A stretch of DNA of 64,000 nt, taken from positions 124,001 through 188,000 of the forward strand of contig JAPOPC010000018.1 in the NCBI GenBank assembly GCA_026713105.1. Reading direction: 5' to 3'. This document shows, piece by piece, positions 1 to 8,431 of the stretch. The notes under the pieces are model-generated. The model did not search any database. It had not been told where the DNA came from and saw nothing but the letters and a program-made list of their open reading frames with translations. Origin of the DNA: Acidimicrobiaceae bacterium (GTDB lineage: Bacteria > Actinomycetota > Acidimicrobiia > Acidimicrobiales > Poriferisodalaceae). The position numbers were made by a program, and so were the translations under genes. Position 1 is the stretch's first letter. Each line of letters starts with the position of its first letter.

Positions 1-276
1 GAGGACAACAAGGGCAACCACGAGCCTGACACCGGGCTGCGAGACACTGAGAACGTCCCGCTCGGCGAGGACATCGACGTCTACATGGAACGCGAAGTCC
101 ACCCGCACGTCCCCGACGCCTGGGTGGACCACGGCAAGACCAAGACCGGCTACGAAATCCCGCTTAACCGGCACTTCTACGTCTACGAAGCGCCCCGACC
201 ACTCGAAGCCATCGAAGCCGACCTCAAGACGCTCGAATCCGAGATCGGACAGTTGCTCGCCGAGGTCACGGCATGA
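1..276 (+). CDS. hsdM: Type I restriction-modification DNA methyltransferase subunit HsdM, C-terminal fragment
   Basis: The open frame enters from the left window edge and ends at TGA 274-276, so only the last 91 residues are visible. The stretch GLRDTENVPLGEDIDVY followed by PHVPDAW, KTGYEIPLNRHFYVY and APRPLEAI matches the conserved tail of type I HsdM methyltransferases, which modify adenine in the target with HsdS. The catalytic methylase domain lies outside the window. The stop overlaps the hsdS start (ATGA), the usual coupled arrangement. The first ATG, at 85, is internal and is not the true start. Confidence 0.93.
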   Translation, partial: EDNKGNHEPDTGLRDTENVPLGEDIDVYMEREVHPHVPDAWVDHGKTKTGYEIPLNRHFYVYEAPRPLEAIEADLKTLESEIGQLLAEVTA

Positions 277-1547
277 AGCGGCGATACGCCGAGTACCGGA
301 ACTCAGACGCAGATTGGATCGGCGATATTCCAACCCACTGGGACACGCCAACCTTCCGACACGTTTGCCGCTTGGAATATGGCGACTCGCTGCCGCTGGA
401 GGTTCGAGAGCCGGGCGGTGTTCCGGTCTACGGATCGAATGGCGTCGTCGGCGAGCACTGCGAAGCCAACACGTCGGCTCCTGCAATAGTCGTGGGGCGG
501 AAAGGTTCACACGGCAAGGTCAACTTTGCTGAGGTTCAGGCATTCGCGATTGACACCACGTACTTTGTCGATGAAAGGTCGACTGATTCGAATCTTCGCT
601 GGTTGTATTACGCATTGAGCAGCGCAGGCCTTGATGAGACATCAAAGGATTCAGCAGTCCCCGGTTTGTCCCGCGACGATGCCTACGCCACGCGCCTCCC
701 GTGTCCCTCGTCGGATGAACAAGTCCGCATCGCCAAGTACCTCGACCACGAGACCGCCCGCATCGGCAAGCTCATCACGATGCAGGAGTCGCTCATCGAA
801 CGGCTCGACGAGTACCGGACGGCGTTGGTCACGCGGGTGGTGACGAAGGGGCTGCCGCCCGAGGCTGCGGAGGCGGCTGGGCTGGATCCGGCGCCGACGC
901 TGAAGGACTCGGGGGTGGAGTGGCTCGGGGAGGTGCCTGAGCATTGGGAGGCGGGTCAGTTGCGGCGTATTTTCCGCATCGCGAATGGGGGCACACCGGC
1001 AACGAGCGACGAAGACAATTGGGATGGCGAAATCGTCTGGTTGACGCCCGATGACCTCGGTCGAAATGACGGTAAGGGCATTTCAGGGGGGCGACGGAAC
1101 ATAACGCCGGAGGGTCTGCGGAGCAGCGGTGCTCGACTCGCGCCATCGAGTTCTGTTGTGCTGTCGACCCGAGCTCCCATCGGCCACCTTGCGGTCACGG
1201 ACTTGCCTGCGGCGACGAATCAGGGGTGCCGCACGCTCGTGCCCATGACTGAGACTGTCAGCGGCTTCGCCTACTACTCGCTCATCGCGAGCAGAGTCGT
1301 GCTGCAAGCCGCAGGCAAGGGATCGACATTTATGGAGCTTTCAGCGGCGGACCTCGCGCAGCACCGGCTGCCGCAGCCGCCCCCCGATGAGCAACAGGCG
1401 ATCTCTGACTACTTAGACACTCAATCGCAGAGCATCGACACGTTGCGTGCAAAGGCCGAGTTGTCGATCGAGCGCCTCTCTGAATATCGCTCGGCACTGA
1501 TCTCGGCGGCGGTGACGGGCAAGATCGATGTGCGCGAGGCGACGTAG
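273..1547 (+). CDS. hsdS: Type I restriction-modification specificity subunit HsdS
   Basis: This 424-residue protein would give the type I enzyme its DNA target. It shows the two-repeat layout of HsdS. One target-recognition half starts at about residue 15 (WIGDIPTHWD) and ends in a coiled-coil-like conserved region (DEQVRIAKYLDHETARIGKL). The second half starts at WLGEVPEHWE near residue 215 and ends in DEQQAISDYLDTQSQSIDTL. The ATG at 273 overlaps the hsdM stop by four bases, implying translational coupling. Length and architecture are normal and both recognition domains look intact, so the enzyme should be functional. The recognised sequence cannot be read from this. Confidence 0.95.
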   Translation: MKRRYAEYRNSDADWIGDIPTHWDTPTFRHVCRLEYGDSLPLEVREPGGVPVYGSNGVVGEHCEANTSAPAIVVGRKGSHGKVNFAEVQAFAIDTTYFVDERSTDSNLRWLYYALSSAGLDETSKDSAVPGLSRDDAYATRLPCPSSDEQVRIAKYLDHETARIGKLITMQESLIERLDEYRTALVTRVVTKGLPPEAAEAAGLDPAPTLKDSGVEWLGEVPEHWEAGQLRRIFRIANGGTPATSDEDNWDGEIVWLTPDDLGRNDGKGISGGRRNITPEGLRSSGARLAPSSSVVLSTRAPIGHLAVTDLPAATNQGCRTLVPMTETVSGFAYYSLIASRVVLQAAGKGSTFMELSAADLAQHRLPQPPPDEQQAISDYLDTQSQSIDTLRAKAELSIERLSEYRSALISAAVTGKIDVREAT

Positions 1548-1570
1548 GCGGGTTCTGGGGGTGGTGTGTG

Positions 1571-4500
1571 ATGGCGGTTCAGACTTCTGAGCACGCGTTC
1601 GAGTCAACGGTCGAGTCGATGCTGGGGCAGGCCGGCTGGGCCTCGGTTGATGCCGCGGAGTGGGATGTGGATCGGGCGTTGTTCCCGGATCGGGTCGTGG
1701 CGTTTGTGCGGGCGACGCAGCCGGAGTTGTGGGAGCAGGCCGAGAAGTCCCAGGGCGCTGAGCTTGAGCTGCGGCTGCTGGAGCGGCTCTGCAAGGAGCT
1801 TGACCTGAAGGGCACCCTGGAGGTGCTGCGTCATGGCTTCAAGTTCGTGGGCAAGACGTTCCGGCTGGCGTACTTCAAGCCCGCGCACAGGCTGAACCCC
1901 GATGCGCTGGCGCTGTTCGGTGCGAATGAGTTGTCGGTGACTCGGCAGGCTCGCTGTCATCCGGGCAAGAACGACACGGTTGATCTGCTGCTTGCGCTCA
2001 ACGGCGTGCCGGTGGCGACGTGCGAACTAAAGAACCCGACGACGGGTCAGACGTGGAAGGACGCGATCAGTCAGTACCGCTCTGATCGTGAGCCGGGTGC
2101 GCCGTTGTTCAGGTTCGGCAAGCGGGCTTTGGTGCATTTCGCGGCTGATCCTGACGAGGTGCACATGACGACGCGTCTCGCGAAGGGCGAGACGCGGTTC
2201 TTGCCGTTCAACCGTGGCAGCCATCCCGGCGAGGTGCGCTGCGGTGCGGGCAACCCTGCTCATCCGTCGGGCCACAGGACGGGCTATTTCTGGGGCGAGG
2301 TGCTGGAGCGGGACCGGTTCTTGGAGATTGTTGGCTCGTTCATGTTCACCGAGCGCCGCGAGGAGAAGGTCGTCGACGCGAGGGGCACTCGCACGGTCAA
2401 ACGCGAGACGCTGGTTTTTCCCCGTTATCACCAACTGGACTCGGTGAGCTTGATGGTGGAGACCGCCCGCGCCGAGGGAGCTGGCAACAACTACCTGGTG
2501 CAGCATTCGGCGGGCAGCGGCAAGACGAACTCGATCTCGTGGCTGGCGCATCGCCTCTCCAGCCTGCATACCGCCTCGGATGCCAAGGTGTTCGACTGCG
2601 TTGTGGTGATCACCGACCGGCGTGTGCTCGATGCGCAGTTGCAGGACGCGATCGCCCAGATCGAGCACACCCAGGGGGTGGTGCAGGCCATCGACGAGGA
2701 CTCCGCTCAGCTTGCCAAGGCTCTGGTGGACGACACCAAGATCGTCATCACGACGTTGCAGAAGTTCCCGTTCGTGATGGGCGGCCTGATGCGCATCGCC
2801 GGCGCGGACTCCCCGGACACAGCCAGCGAGGCCGAGAGCACCCAGGCGGCGGAGTGGGCGCAGAGCCTGGCGTCGCGGCGCTACGCGATCATCGTGGACG
2901 AGGCGCATTCGAGCCAGACCGGCGACACCGCCCATCAGATGAAGCAGCTTCTCGGAGCCGGAGCGCTCGCTGGCGGTGACGATCCGCAGGACTGGCAGGA
3001 CGGGCTGAACGCGGTGGTGGAGTCACGCGGTCCGCAGGAGAACCTGAGCTTCTTCGCGTTCACCGCGACGCCGAAGGGCAAGACGATCGAGCTTTTCGGC
3101 CGTCCCGGCCCTGACGGCAAGCCGGTGCCGTTCCACACCTACAGCATGCGCCAGGCCATCGAAGAGGGCTTCATCCTCGACGTGCTGGGCAACTACACCG
3201 ACTACGACACGTACTTCAAGCTGGTCAACACTGCGGAGAACGACGACGACTTCCCCAAGCGGCGCACCGCGACCAAGCTCAACAAGTTCGTGACGCTGCA
3301 CGAGCACAACCTCTCCCAGAAGACCGAGATCATCGTCGAGCACTTCCGCAATCAGGTGATGCACGCCATGGGCGGCAAGGCCAAAGCGATGGTGGTGGCG
3401 GGTTCGCGGCTGCACGCCGTGCGGTACATGAACCACTTCACCCGCTACATCGACGAGCACGGCTATGACGACGTGCGCCCGCTGGTGGCGTTCAGCGGCA
3501 CCGTCACCGACCCCGATGACGGCGCCGAGTACACCGAGCCGAAGATGAACACCGACGTCGTGTCGGGCACCCCGATCAGCGAGGCCGCGCTGCCGGGCCG
3601 GTTCGCTTCGCCGGACTACCAGATACTGCTCGTCGCCGAGAAGTACCAGACCGGCTTCGACCAGCCGCTGCTGCAGGCCATGTACGTGGACAAGCCCCTG
3701 TCAGGGGTGCACGCGGTGCAGACCCTCTCGCGGCTCAACCGCATCGCCGCAGGCAAGCAGCCCCCGTTCGTGCTCGACTTCGTGAACTCGCCGTCTGAAA
3801 TCGCCGCGGCATTCGCCCCATATTTCGACGTCGCCGAGTTGCGCGAGCAGTCCGACCCCTACCAACTGGACACCCTCGCCCACGAACTCGGCCAAGCAGG
3901 CGTGTACCAGCAGTCCGAGGTGGACGACTTCGCGTCGGTGTTCTACCTGCCCGCCCACCGCCAGCAGCCCACCGACCACGCCCGCCTCGAAGCCGCCCTG
4001 CAGCCCGCACGGGACCGCTTCGCCGCCCTTGACGACGAAGACGCCCAAGAAGAATTCCGGGACCGGCTCACCGCCTACGTGCGCCTCTACACGTTCCTGA
4101 GCCAGATCATCCCCTATGCGGATTGCGAACTCGAACGGCTCTACTCCTATGGCCGCATGCTGCTGCCCCGGCTGGCTGTCCTCGACGGCGGCGACCCCAT
4201 CGACCTCGGCGGCGACGTGGAACTGGAGTACTACCGCATCCAGAAAATCTCCAGCGGAGCCATCAGCCTCGATGGCGACGACGCCACCGTCACCAGCCCC
4301 ACCGCAGTCGGCACCGGCACCGCCGAGGAGGAAACCGAGCCGCTGTCGCAGATCATCGAACGCCTCAACCACCTCTTCGGCACCGATTTCGACGACAGCG
4401 ATCGCCTGTTCCTCGAAGCGGTCCACAACGACGCCATGCAAGAAGACGACATGCTCGTCACCGCACGAGCCAACGACTTCGACAAGTTCTTCCTCGCCCA

Positions 4501-4663
4501 GCGCGCACGCCTGCGAGAACTCATGCTCGGACGCCTCGCAGAGAACGAAGCATTCGTGAACCGCTGCCACAAGGAGGTCGACGTCGGCGACGTCGTGGAC
4601 TACGGAATGATGCAGGCCATCTTCGGCAGCGCCAACGCCGAAACCGACAGCGACGAGGACTGA
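1571..4663 (+). CDS. hsdR: Type I restriction endonuclease subunit HsdR
   Basis: This is the ATP-driven translocase and nuclease of the type I system, about 1030 residues. Counting from the GTG at 1568, the RecB-like nuclease has D139 and the pair E153-x-K155. Walker A GSGKT is at 316-320 and the DEAH box at 444-447. The second motor domain (AEKYQTGFDQP, QTLSRLNRI) and a long helical C-terminus follow. ATG 1571 is preferred to the adjacent in-frame GTG 1568. The gene follows hsdS by 23 bp and precedes the TIR gene by 6 bp. No truncation or motif loss is seen, so restriction should be active. Confidence 0.95.
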   Translation: MAVQTSEHAFESTVESMLGQAGWASVDAAEWDVDRALFPDRVVAFVRATQPELWEQAEKSQGAELELRLLERLCKELDLKGTLEVLRHGFKFVGKTFRLAYFKPAHRLNPDALALFGANELSVTRQARCHPGKNDTVDLLLALNGVPVATCELKNPTTGQTWKDAISQYRSDREPGAPLFRFGKRALVHFAADPDEVHMTTRLAKGETRFLPFNRGSHPGEVRCGAGNPAHPSGHRTGYFWGEVLERDRFLEIVGSFMFTERREEKVVDARGTRTVKRETLVFPRYHQLDSVSLMVETARAEGAGNNYLVQHSAGSGKTNSISWLAHRLSSLHTASDAKVFDCVVVITDRRVLDAQLQDAIAQIEHTQGVVQAIDEDSAQLAKALVDDTKIVITTLQKFPFVMGGLMRIAGADSPDTASEAESTQAAEWAQSLASRRYAIIVDEAHSSQTGDTAHQMKQLLGAGALAGGDDPQDWQDGLNAVVESRGPQENLSFFAFTATPKGKTIELFGRPGPDGKPVPFHTYSMRQAIEEGFILDVLGNYTDYDTYFKLVNTAENDDDFPKRRTATKLNKFVTLHEHNLSQKTEIIVEHFRNQVMHAMGGKAKAMVVAGSRLHAVRYMNHFTRYIDEHGYDDVRPLVAFSGTVTDPDDGAEYTEPKMNTDVVSGTPISEAALPGRFASPDYQILLVAEKYQTGFDQPLLQAMYVDKPLSGVHAVQTLSRLNRIAAGKQPPFVLDFVNSPSEIAAAFAPYFDVAELREQSDPYQLDTLAHELGQAGVYQQSEVDDFASVFYLPAHRQQPTDHARLEAALQPARDRFAALDDEDAQEEFRDRLTAYVRLYTFLSQIIPYADCELERLYSYGRMLLPRLAVLDGGDPIDLGGDVELEYYRIQKISSGAISLDGDDATVTSPTAVGTGTAEEETEPLSQIIERLNHLFGTDFDDSDRLFLEAVHNDAMQEDDMLVTARANDFDKFFLAQRARLRELMLGRLAENEAFVNRCHKEVDVGDVVDYGMMQAIFGSANAETDSDED

Positions 4664-4669
4664 ACGCGA

Positions 4670-5497
4670 GTGGGCGAGTTCATCCACAGCGATCTCGGAT
4701 TCCGGGACAGCGGCGACGTCGTGGTCGTGACGCTCAGCGGTTCGGCCGCGAACGTTCGACTCCTCGACTCCTTCAACTTCTCCCAATACCAGAGCGGGCA
4801 ACAACACCACTACTTCGGCGGCCTCGCCCAGCAGTCGCCGGTGCGCATCCCGATACCGCACAGCGGCATCTGGCACGCGGTGGTCGACATGCAGGGTCTG
4901 AGCGGAAGCGTCAACGCTGGTTTCCGCGTGATTCCTGCGGAGGCACTGAGGCCGCTGCCGCCGATCCAGCAGTCACCCGTCCCGTCCGCTGCCAGCTACA
5001 CCTTGCAGGACGTGGTTGACAACGCCGCTGCACTGAGTCCGGTCGACGCAACGGCTGACTACGACATCTTCATCTCACACGCGACTGAGGACAAAGACGC
5101 CGTGGCTCGACCACTCGCGGCGGCGCTCGACGCCCGTGGCGTCACCGTCTGGTACGACGAGTTCGAGCTGCGCATCGGGGACAGCCTCCGCCGCAAGATC
5201 GACGCAGGAATCGCCGGAAGCCGTTTCGGACTGGTCGTGCTGTCTCACGCCTTCTTCGACAAGGGATGGGCGCAGTACGAACTCGACGGTCTCGTCACTC
5301 GGACAGTCGGAGGCGACCAGGTGCTCTTGCCGGTCTGGCACGAGATTTCGAAAGACGAAGTTGGGGCACGCAGTCCATCGCTCGCCGACAGAGTGGCCCT
5401 CAAGACCTCCGACTACACGATTGATGAAATCGCTGATCAGATAGCGGAAGTCGTAACGGACAGCCGTCAACCGGAATCAGACAGGGCGCTACGGTAA
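4670..5497 (+). CDS. DUF1883-TIR domain protein, candidate NAD-consuming defence effector
   Basis: This 275-residue protein has an N-terminal domain resembling DUF1883 (about 5-90: DLGFRDSGDVVVVTLSG, then HSGIWHAVVDMQG), a short linker, and a TIR domain (about 128-265) starting YDIFISHATEDKD. WAQYELDGL holds E204 at the place of the catalytic glutamate of NAD-hydrolysing bacterial TIR domains. It starts with GTG only 6 bp after hsdR, so it is probably co-transcribed with the restriction operon. There is no signal peptide or membrane segment. The DUF1883 role is unknown; a sensor role is inferred. NADase activity is predicted from the family and not shown by the sequence. Confidence 0.85.
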   Translation: MGEFIHSDLGFRDSGDVVVVTLSGSAANVRLLDSFNFSQYQSGQQHHYFGGLAQQSPVRIPIPHSGIWHAVVDMQGLSGSVNAGFRVIPAEALRPLPPIQQSPVPSAASYTLQDVVDNAAALSPVDATADYDIFISHATEDKDAVARPLAAALDARGVTVWYDEFELRIGDSLRRKIDAGIAGSRFGLVVLSHAFFDKGWAQYELDGLVTRTVGGDQVLLPVWHEISKDEVGARSPSLADRVALKTSDYTIDEIADQIAEVVTDSRQPESDRALR

Positions 5498-5663
5498 GAC
5501 GTTGCGGCGAGCACCGAGGCGAACTCGTGATGCGCGCTGCGGACTCTGGCCTGGCAAGTGCTGCAACGCTCGGCGCTACGAGCACTTCGCGAGGCCTCGA
5601 CTGCCATGCAGCGTTCTCCCCGTGACGCGTCTGCGGCGTCAAGCGTCTTGGGGGACCGCGGCA

Positions 5664-6722
5664 GTGCTAGAGATTCCGGCGATCTCCAAGCTGATCGACT
5701 ACGTAGCCGCTGGCATTGGCGCGGTCGCCGGACCCTTGCTTGCTCCGTGGGCCGCGCGTCGCCGCGCCAAAGCCGCCGTGATCGAAGCCCAAGGCCAAGT
5801 CGACGCCCAGGGCATCCTCGCGGCATCGGAGGCTTACCAACTCCAGACCATCTCGCAAGCGCAACTGGAAGCTCGAAGGCGGTTCGACCCACGAGCGCCC
5901 TCACAAGCCGCTGAGCACACGGACCCGGACTTGGTGACGCAGGCTTGGCAGTTCCAGCAGGACAAGCGCATCCACAACATTCAGGCGGTCACCGAAGCTG
6001 CCGCTGCGGAGCTCGGCGACAAGAACGTTTCGGGCGAGGATCCTGACCCCGACCGCGACTGGACTGCTAGGTTCTTCAGCGGCGTCCAAGACGTGTCATC
6101 AGCTGAGATGCAGGAACTCTGGGCACGAGTGCTGGCCAGTGAGGTGCGGCGACCCGGCAGCACCTCGATTCGCACGCTTGAGATTCTGCGCAACCTCGAT
6201 CGCAGGGTCGCTGCTGCGTTCCAGCGGCTGTGTGCATTGTCCACGTCGATCGTCGCTCCCGCCGACTTCGTTCGCTATTCGAGCGACCTCGGCGAGTTGC
6301 GGTCCAGTGCTGGACGCGGGCTGGCGGTGCAAGACCAACGCGTGATTGCGCCGGGCGGAAGCGCTGCTCAGAACTCGCTCCAGCAGCACGGCTTGAGCTA
6401 CGCCATTCTCAACGTGCTCAACGAGTACGGGCTGATCACTGCCGAGTACGACTCAAGGATCGACTACGGGGCTGTTGTCGTCGCACCGGACAGAGTTTGG
6501 AATGGACTGATCCGCATGGTCCACGCGGGCCGTCATTGGATTCTGAAGCGAGAAAATGACGACCAAGCCCAGGAGAGCCTCTATGAGAGCGGCCCCGTGC
6601 TGTCCAGCGCAGGAACTCAGCTTGCATCCGTCGTGGAGTTCGAAACCGATGAGCAGTACCTCACCGAACTGCGCGACTACTTCCAATCTCAGGGACTTCG
6701 GCTCGTCAAGATAGAAGACTAG
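5664..6722 (+). CDS. DUF2806 domain protein
   Basis: This protein of about 352 residues has a C-terminal two thirds carrying the DUF2806 signature: DWTARFF, then SAEMQELWARVLASEV and RPGSTSIRTLEILRNL (about residues 130-180). The N-terminus has one hydrophobic helix (about 6-26, ending GPLLAPW) followed by charged helical sequence, so it may touch the membrane. The open frame extends upstream to 5502, but those 54 residues look non-coding. The GTG at 5664 has a GGGGA 8-9 bases upstream and begins the recognisable protein. DUF2806 genes recur near phage-defence genes; the biochemical role is unknown. Its position after the TIR gene suggests a shared module. Confidence 0.75.
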   Translation: MLEIPAISKLIDYVAAGIGAVAGPLLAPWAARRRAKAAVIEAQGQVDAQGILAASEAYQLQTISQAQLEARRRFDPRAPSQAAEHTDPDLVTQAWQFQQDKRIHNIQAVTEAAAAELGDKNVSGEDPDPDRDWTARFFSGVQDVSSAEMQELWARVLASEVRRPGSTSIRTLEILRNLDRRVAAAFQRLCALSTSIVAPADFVRYSSDLGELRSSAGRGLAVQDQRVIAPGGSAAQNSLQQHGLSYAILNVLNEYGLITAEYDSRIDYGAVVVAPDRVWNGLIRMVHAGRHWILKRENDDQAQESLYESGPVLSSAGTQLASVVEFETDEQYLTELRDYFQSQGLRLVKIED

Positions 6723-7041
6723 CCATTAATCGCCGAATGCCTCCGGCGCGCTGAGGCTGTCCCGCGCCACCCCCGCCTCGACCCGCCCGCGGCGAGCGCC
6801 GCCTGGTGCTCATCGGGAACAGCAATTCAGTCAGTCATGCGGGGCAGTCCGGCGGCGCTCGGACGTGGCCCATCGGGGTTCTCGGTGGGTCTGTCGACAC
6901 GAAGCTCCGCTGAGAGCGGGTTCCCGCGCGCACGGGAATGGTTGTGGACGCCACTCGCAAGTTCTCACTGCGACGACGCTTGAACAGTATCGTCGGCTCA
7001 CATCGATTTCTCGTCATGACTTGCAGAAAGGTAGAGCGACA
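6723..7041. other. Intergenic, 319 bp, no gene recognised
   Basis: The interval separates the DUF2806 gene from the AlbA_2 gene. It contains C-rich sequence, then a more mixed stretch near 6975-7041. An open frame runs through it from 6865 in phase with the downstream gene, but it lacks a ribosome-binding site and protein-like composition. No convincing promoter, terminator or RNA was identified. Confidence 0.4.
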
Positions 7042-8298
7042 ATGTGGCTACCACGGACCCTTCAAGACCGGTTGGGAGGCGATTTGGAGCAGGTCGAATG
7101 GGCGATGCTGCAATCGTTGGTCGGCTTGTCCGAGAATGAGGAGCTTGAATTCAAGAGCCAAATGTGGCCGAGAAACAGGAATGAAGAAGTGGCGAGAGAT
7201 ATCGCACAATTCGCTGGCAAGAGGGGAGGCTTGCTCATTGTCGGAGCACGCGAAACCGACGGGAAACTGGAAGAACTCACTCCATTGCAGATATCAGAGA
7301 GTGATGAACTCCGGATTCAGCAGATTGTGGACTCGCTTATCTCGCCGCGCCCGACAATACATATGAGGCGGGTTGTAGCCAACGGCCGGAACGCTGCAAC
7401 TGCTGGAAGCATCTTGCTGATTTCAGTTCCTGATAGTCGCCTCAAACCGCATGCAGTGCAAGAGGGAAGCCGCCTCAGCTATCCCATCCGCTCCGGAGGC
7501 CAGAAACGCTATCTTTCTGAACCGGAGGTAGCTGACCACTATGCCCTAAGGCTCAAGAATCGAAATGAGGCTCAAGCAAGCCTTGATGCGCTTATGGAGT
7601 CCGCCTCCGCCGAGATCGGCAAACCTGGTTCGCATCGTACAGCATTGGTGTGTGCCGCAGTGCCCGAGCAGCCAGGACAAGGCGAATTGCAGTCCGACAC
7701 GGCCCGCAAGATTCAGGCGTACACACTGGAATCGTTCGTGCCTCAGGCTGAATGGAATCTGTCGACTGCTCGTGCTGATTTTCGTTCGGTTTGCTTCGGA
7801 CCGGAGACAGGCTCGCTCGTAACCTTCAAGTTCTGCGTCGACGGCAGTGGTTTTGCCATAGAACCCTTGGACTCCGGTGACAGCGGCGATTTATACGCCG
7901 AGCGTGTAGCGATATCAGCACTAAACTGTGTGTCCTTGTTTGGCCGGCATGCCGTCGAAAGCGAGGCTGCAGGCTCGCTGTTGTTTGCATTCCGCATTGT
8001 TGATGTGCCGGGGCGCGAAGTGGGATTGCGAACCGCTGCGGCTTTCGGTGGCAGCCGTTGGCGAATAACGCGGCTGCCGACAGTAATTGCACGGCGAGAC
8101 TTCAGTGCGGAAGCACTCGCTGCTGGTGGCAGAGACCTGCTCGATGCATGGGAGCAGGTCGCCACCGATCTGATGTCGCCGTTTGACTTCGCAAGCCCGA
8201 TACCGCGGAATGACGCGGGCGAGTTGAGCCGCAATTCCTATCTCCGACACTGGCGAGGCGACTTTGAGCGGCTCGGCATGCCTATCGAGCGCGCATAG
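7042..8298 (+). CDS. AlbA_2 (Schlafen-type) domain protein
   Basis: This 418-residue protein has an N-terminal AlbA_2 domain (about 28-165). It contains the typical NEELEFKSQ entry, then NEEVARDIAQFAGKRGGLLIVGARE, and ends near RSGGQKRYLSEPEV. The domain resembles a divergent ATP-binding or Schlafen-core nuclease fold. The remaining 250 residues match nothing I recognise. ATG 7042 is chosen because GAAAGG lies just upstream and the AlbA_2 homology starts soon after. AlbA_2 proteins occur as regulators and as phage-defence components. The position between TIR and CBASS modules favours defence, but that is context only. Confidence 0.75.
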   Translation: MWLPRTLQDRLGGDLEQVEWAMLQSLVGLSENEELEFKSQMWPRNRNEEVARDIAQFAGKRGGLLIVGARETDGKLEELTPLQISESDELRIQQIVDSLISPRPTIHMRRVVANGRNAATAGSILLISVPDSRLKPHAVQEGSRLSYPIRSGGQKRYLSEPEVADHYALRLKNRNEAQASLDALMESASAEIGKPGSHRTALVCAAVPEQPGQGELQSDTARKIQAYTLESFVPQAEWNLSTARADFRSVCFGPETGSLVTFKFCVDGSGFAIEPLDSGDSGDLYAERVAISALNCVSLFGRHAVESEAAGSLLFAFRIVDVPGREVGLRTAAAFGGSRWRITRLPTVIARRDFSAEALAAGGRDLLDAWEQVATDLMSPFDFASPIPRNDAGELSRNSYLRHWRGDFERLGMPIERA

Positions 8299-8359
8299 GG
8301 TACGACCCCACAACTTGCTGGAGATCAAGCGGCTGCTGACCTTGACAGCAACCGCGAGA

Positions 8360-8388
8360 GTGTGCTCCACCCAAGTGGGGGTGAACCG
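8360..8388 (+). repeat. Solitary type I-E-like CRISPR repeat
   Basis: This 29-base sequence begins GTGTGCTCCAC and ends GTGGGGGTGAACCG. It has the size, the CTCCAC/GTGGGG hairpin (loop CCAA) and the GTGAACCG end typical of type I-E repeats. No second copy occurs one repeat-plus-spacer length (about 61 bp) up- or downstream, and no cas gene is in the window. It is therefore an orphan or remnant unit and not an array. It lies in the short gap between two convergent genes. Confidence 0.5.
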
Positions 8389-8431
8389 GCCCCGGCAGCG
8401 CGGCGCCCTCGTGGATTCGGGCGCGATTGAC

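Noticed and set aside
2027-2935. 302-codon minus-strand open frame opposite hsdR
   Set aside because: It lies entirely inside hsdR. Long antisense frames are expected in GC-rich genes; it has no ribosome-binding site or known domain.
3701-4876. 391-codon minus-strand open frame across hsdR and the TIR gene
   Set aside because: It is rich in Val, Glu and Ala from complementary codon use, spans two real genes, and shows no family signature.
8299-8431. A real CRISPR array around 8360
   Set aside because: Only one repeat unit is found; positions one repeat-plus-spacer away on either side show no match.
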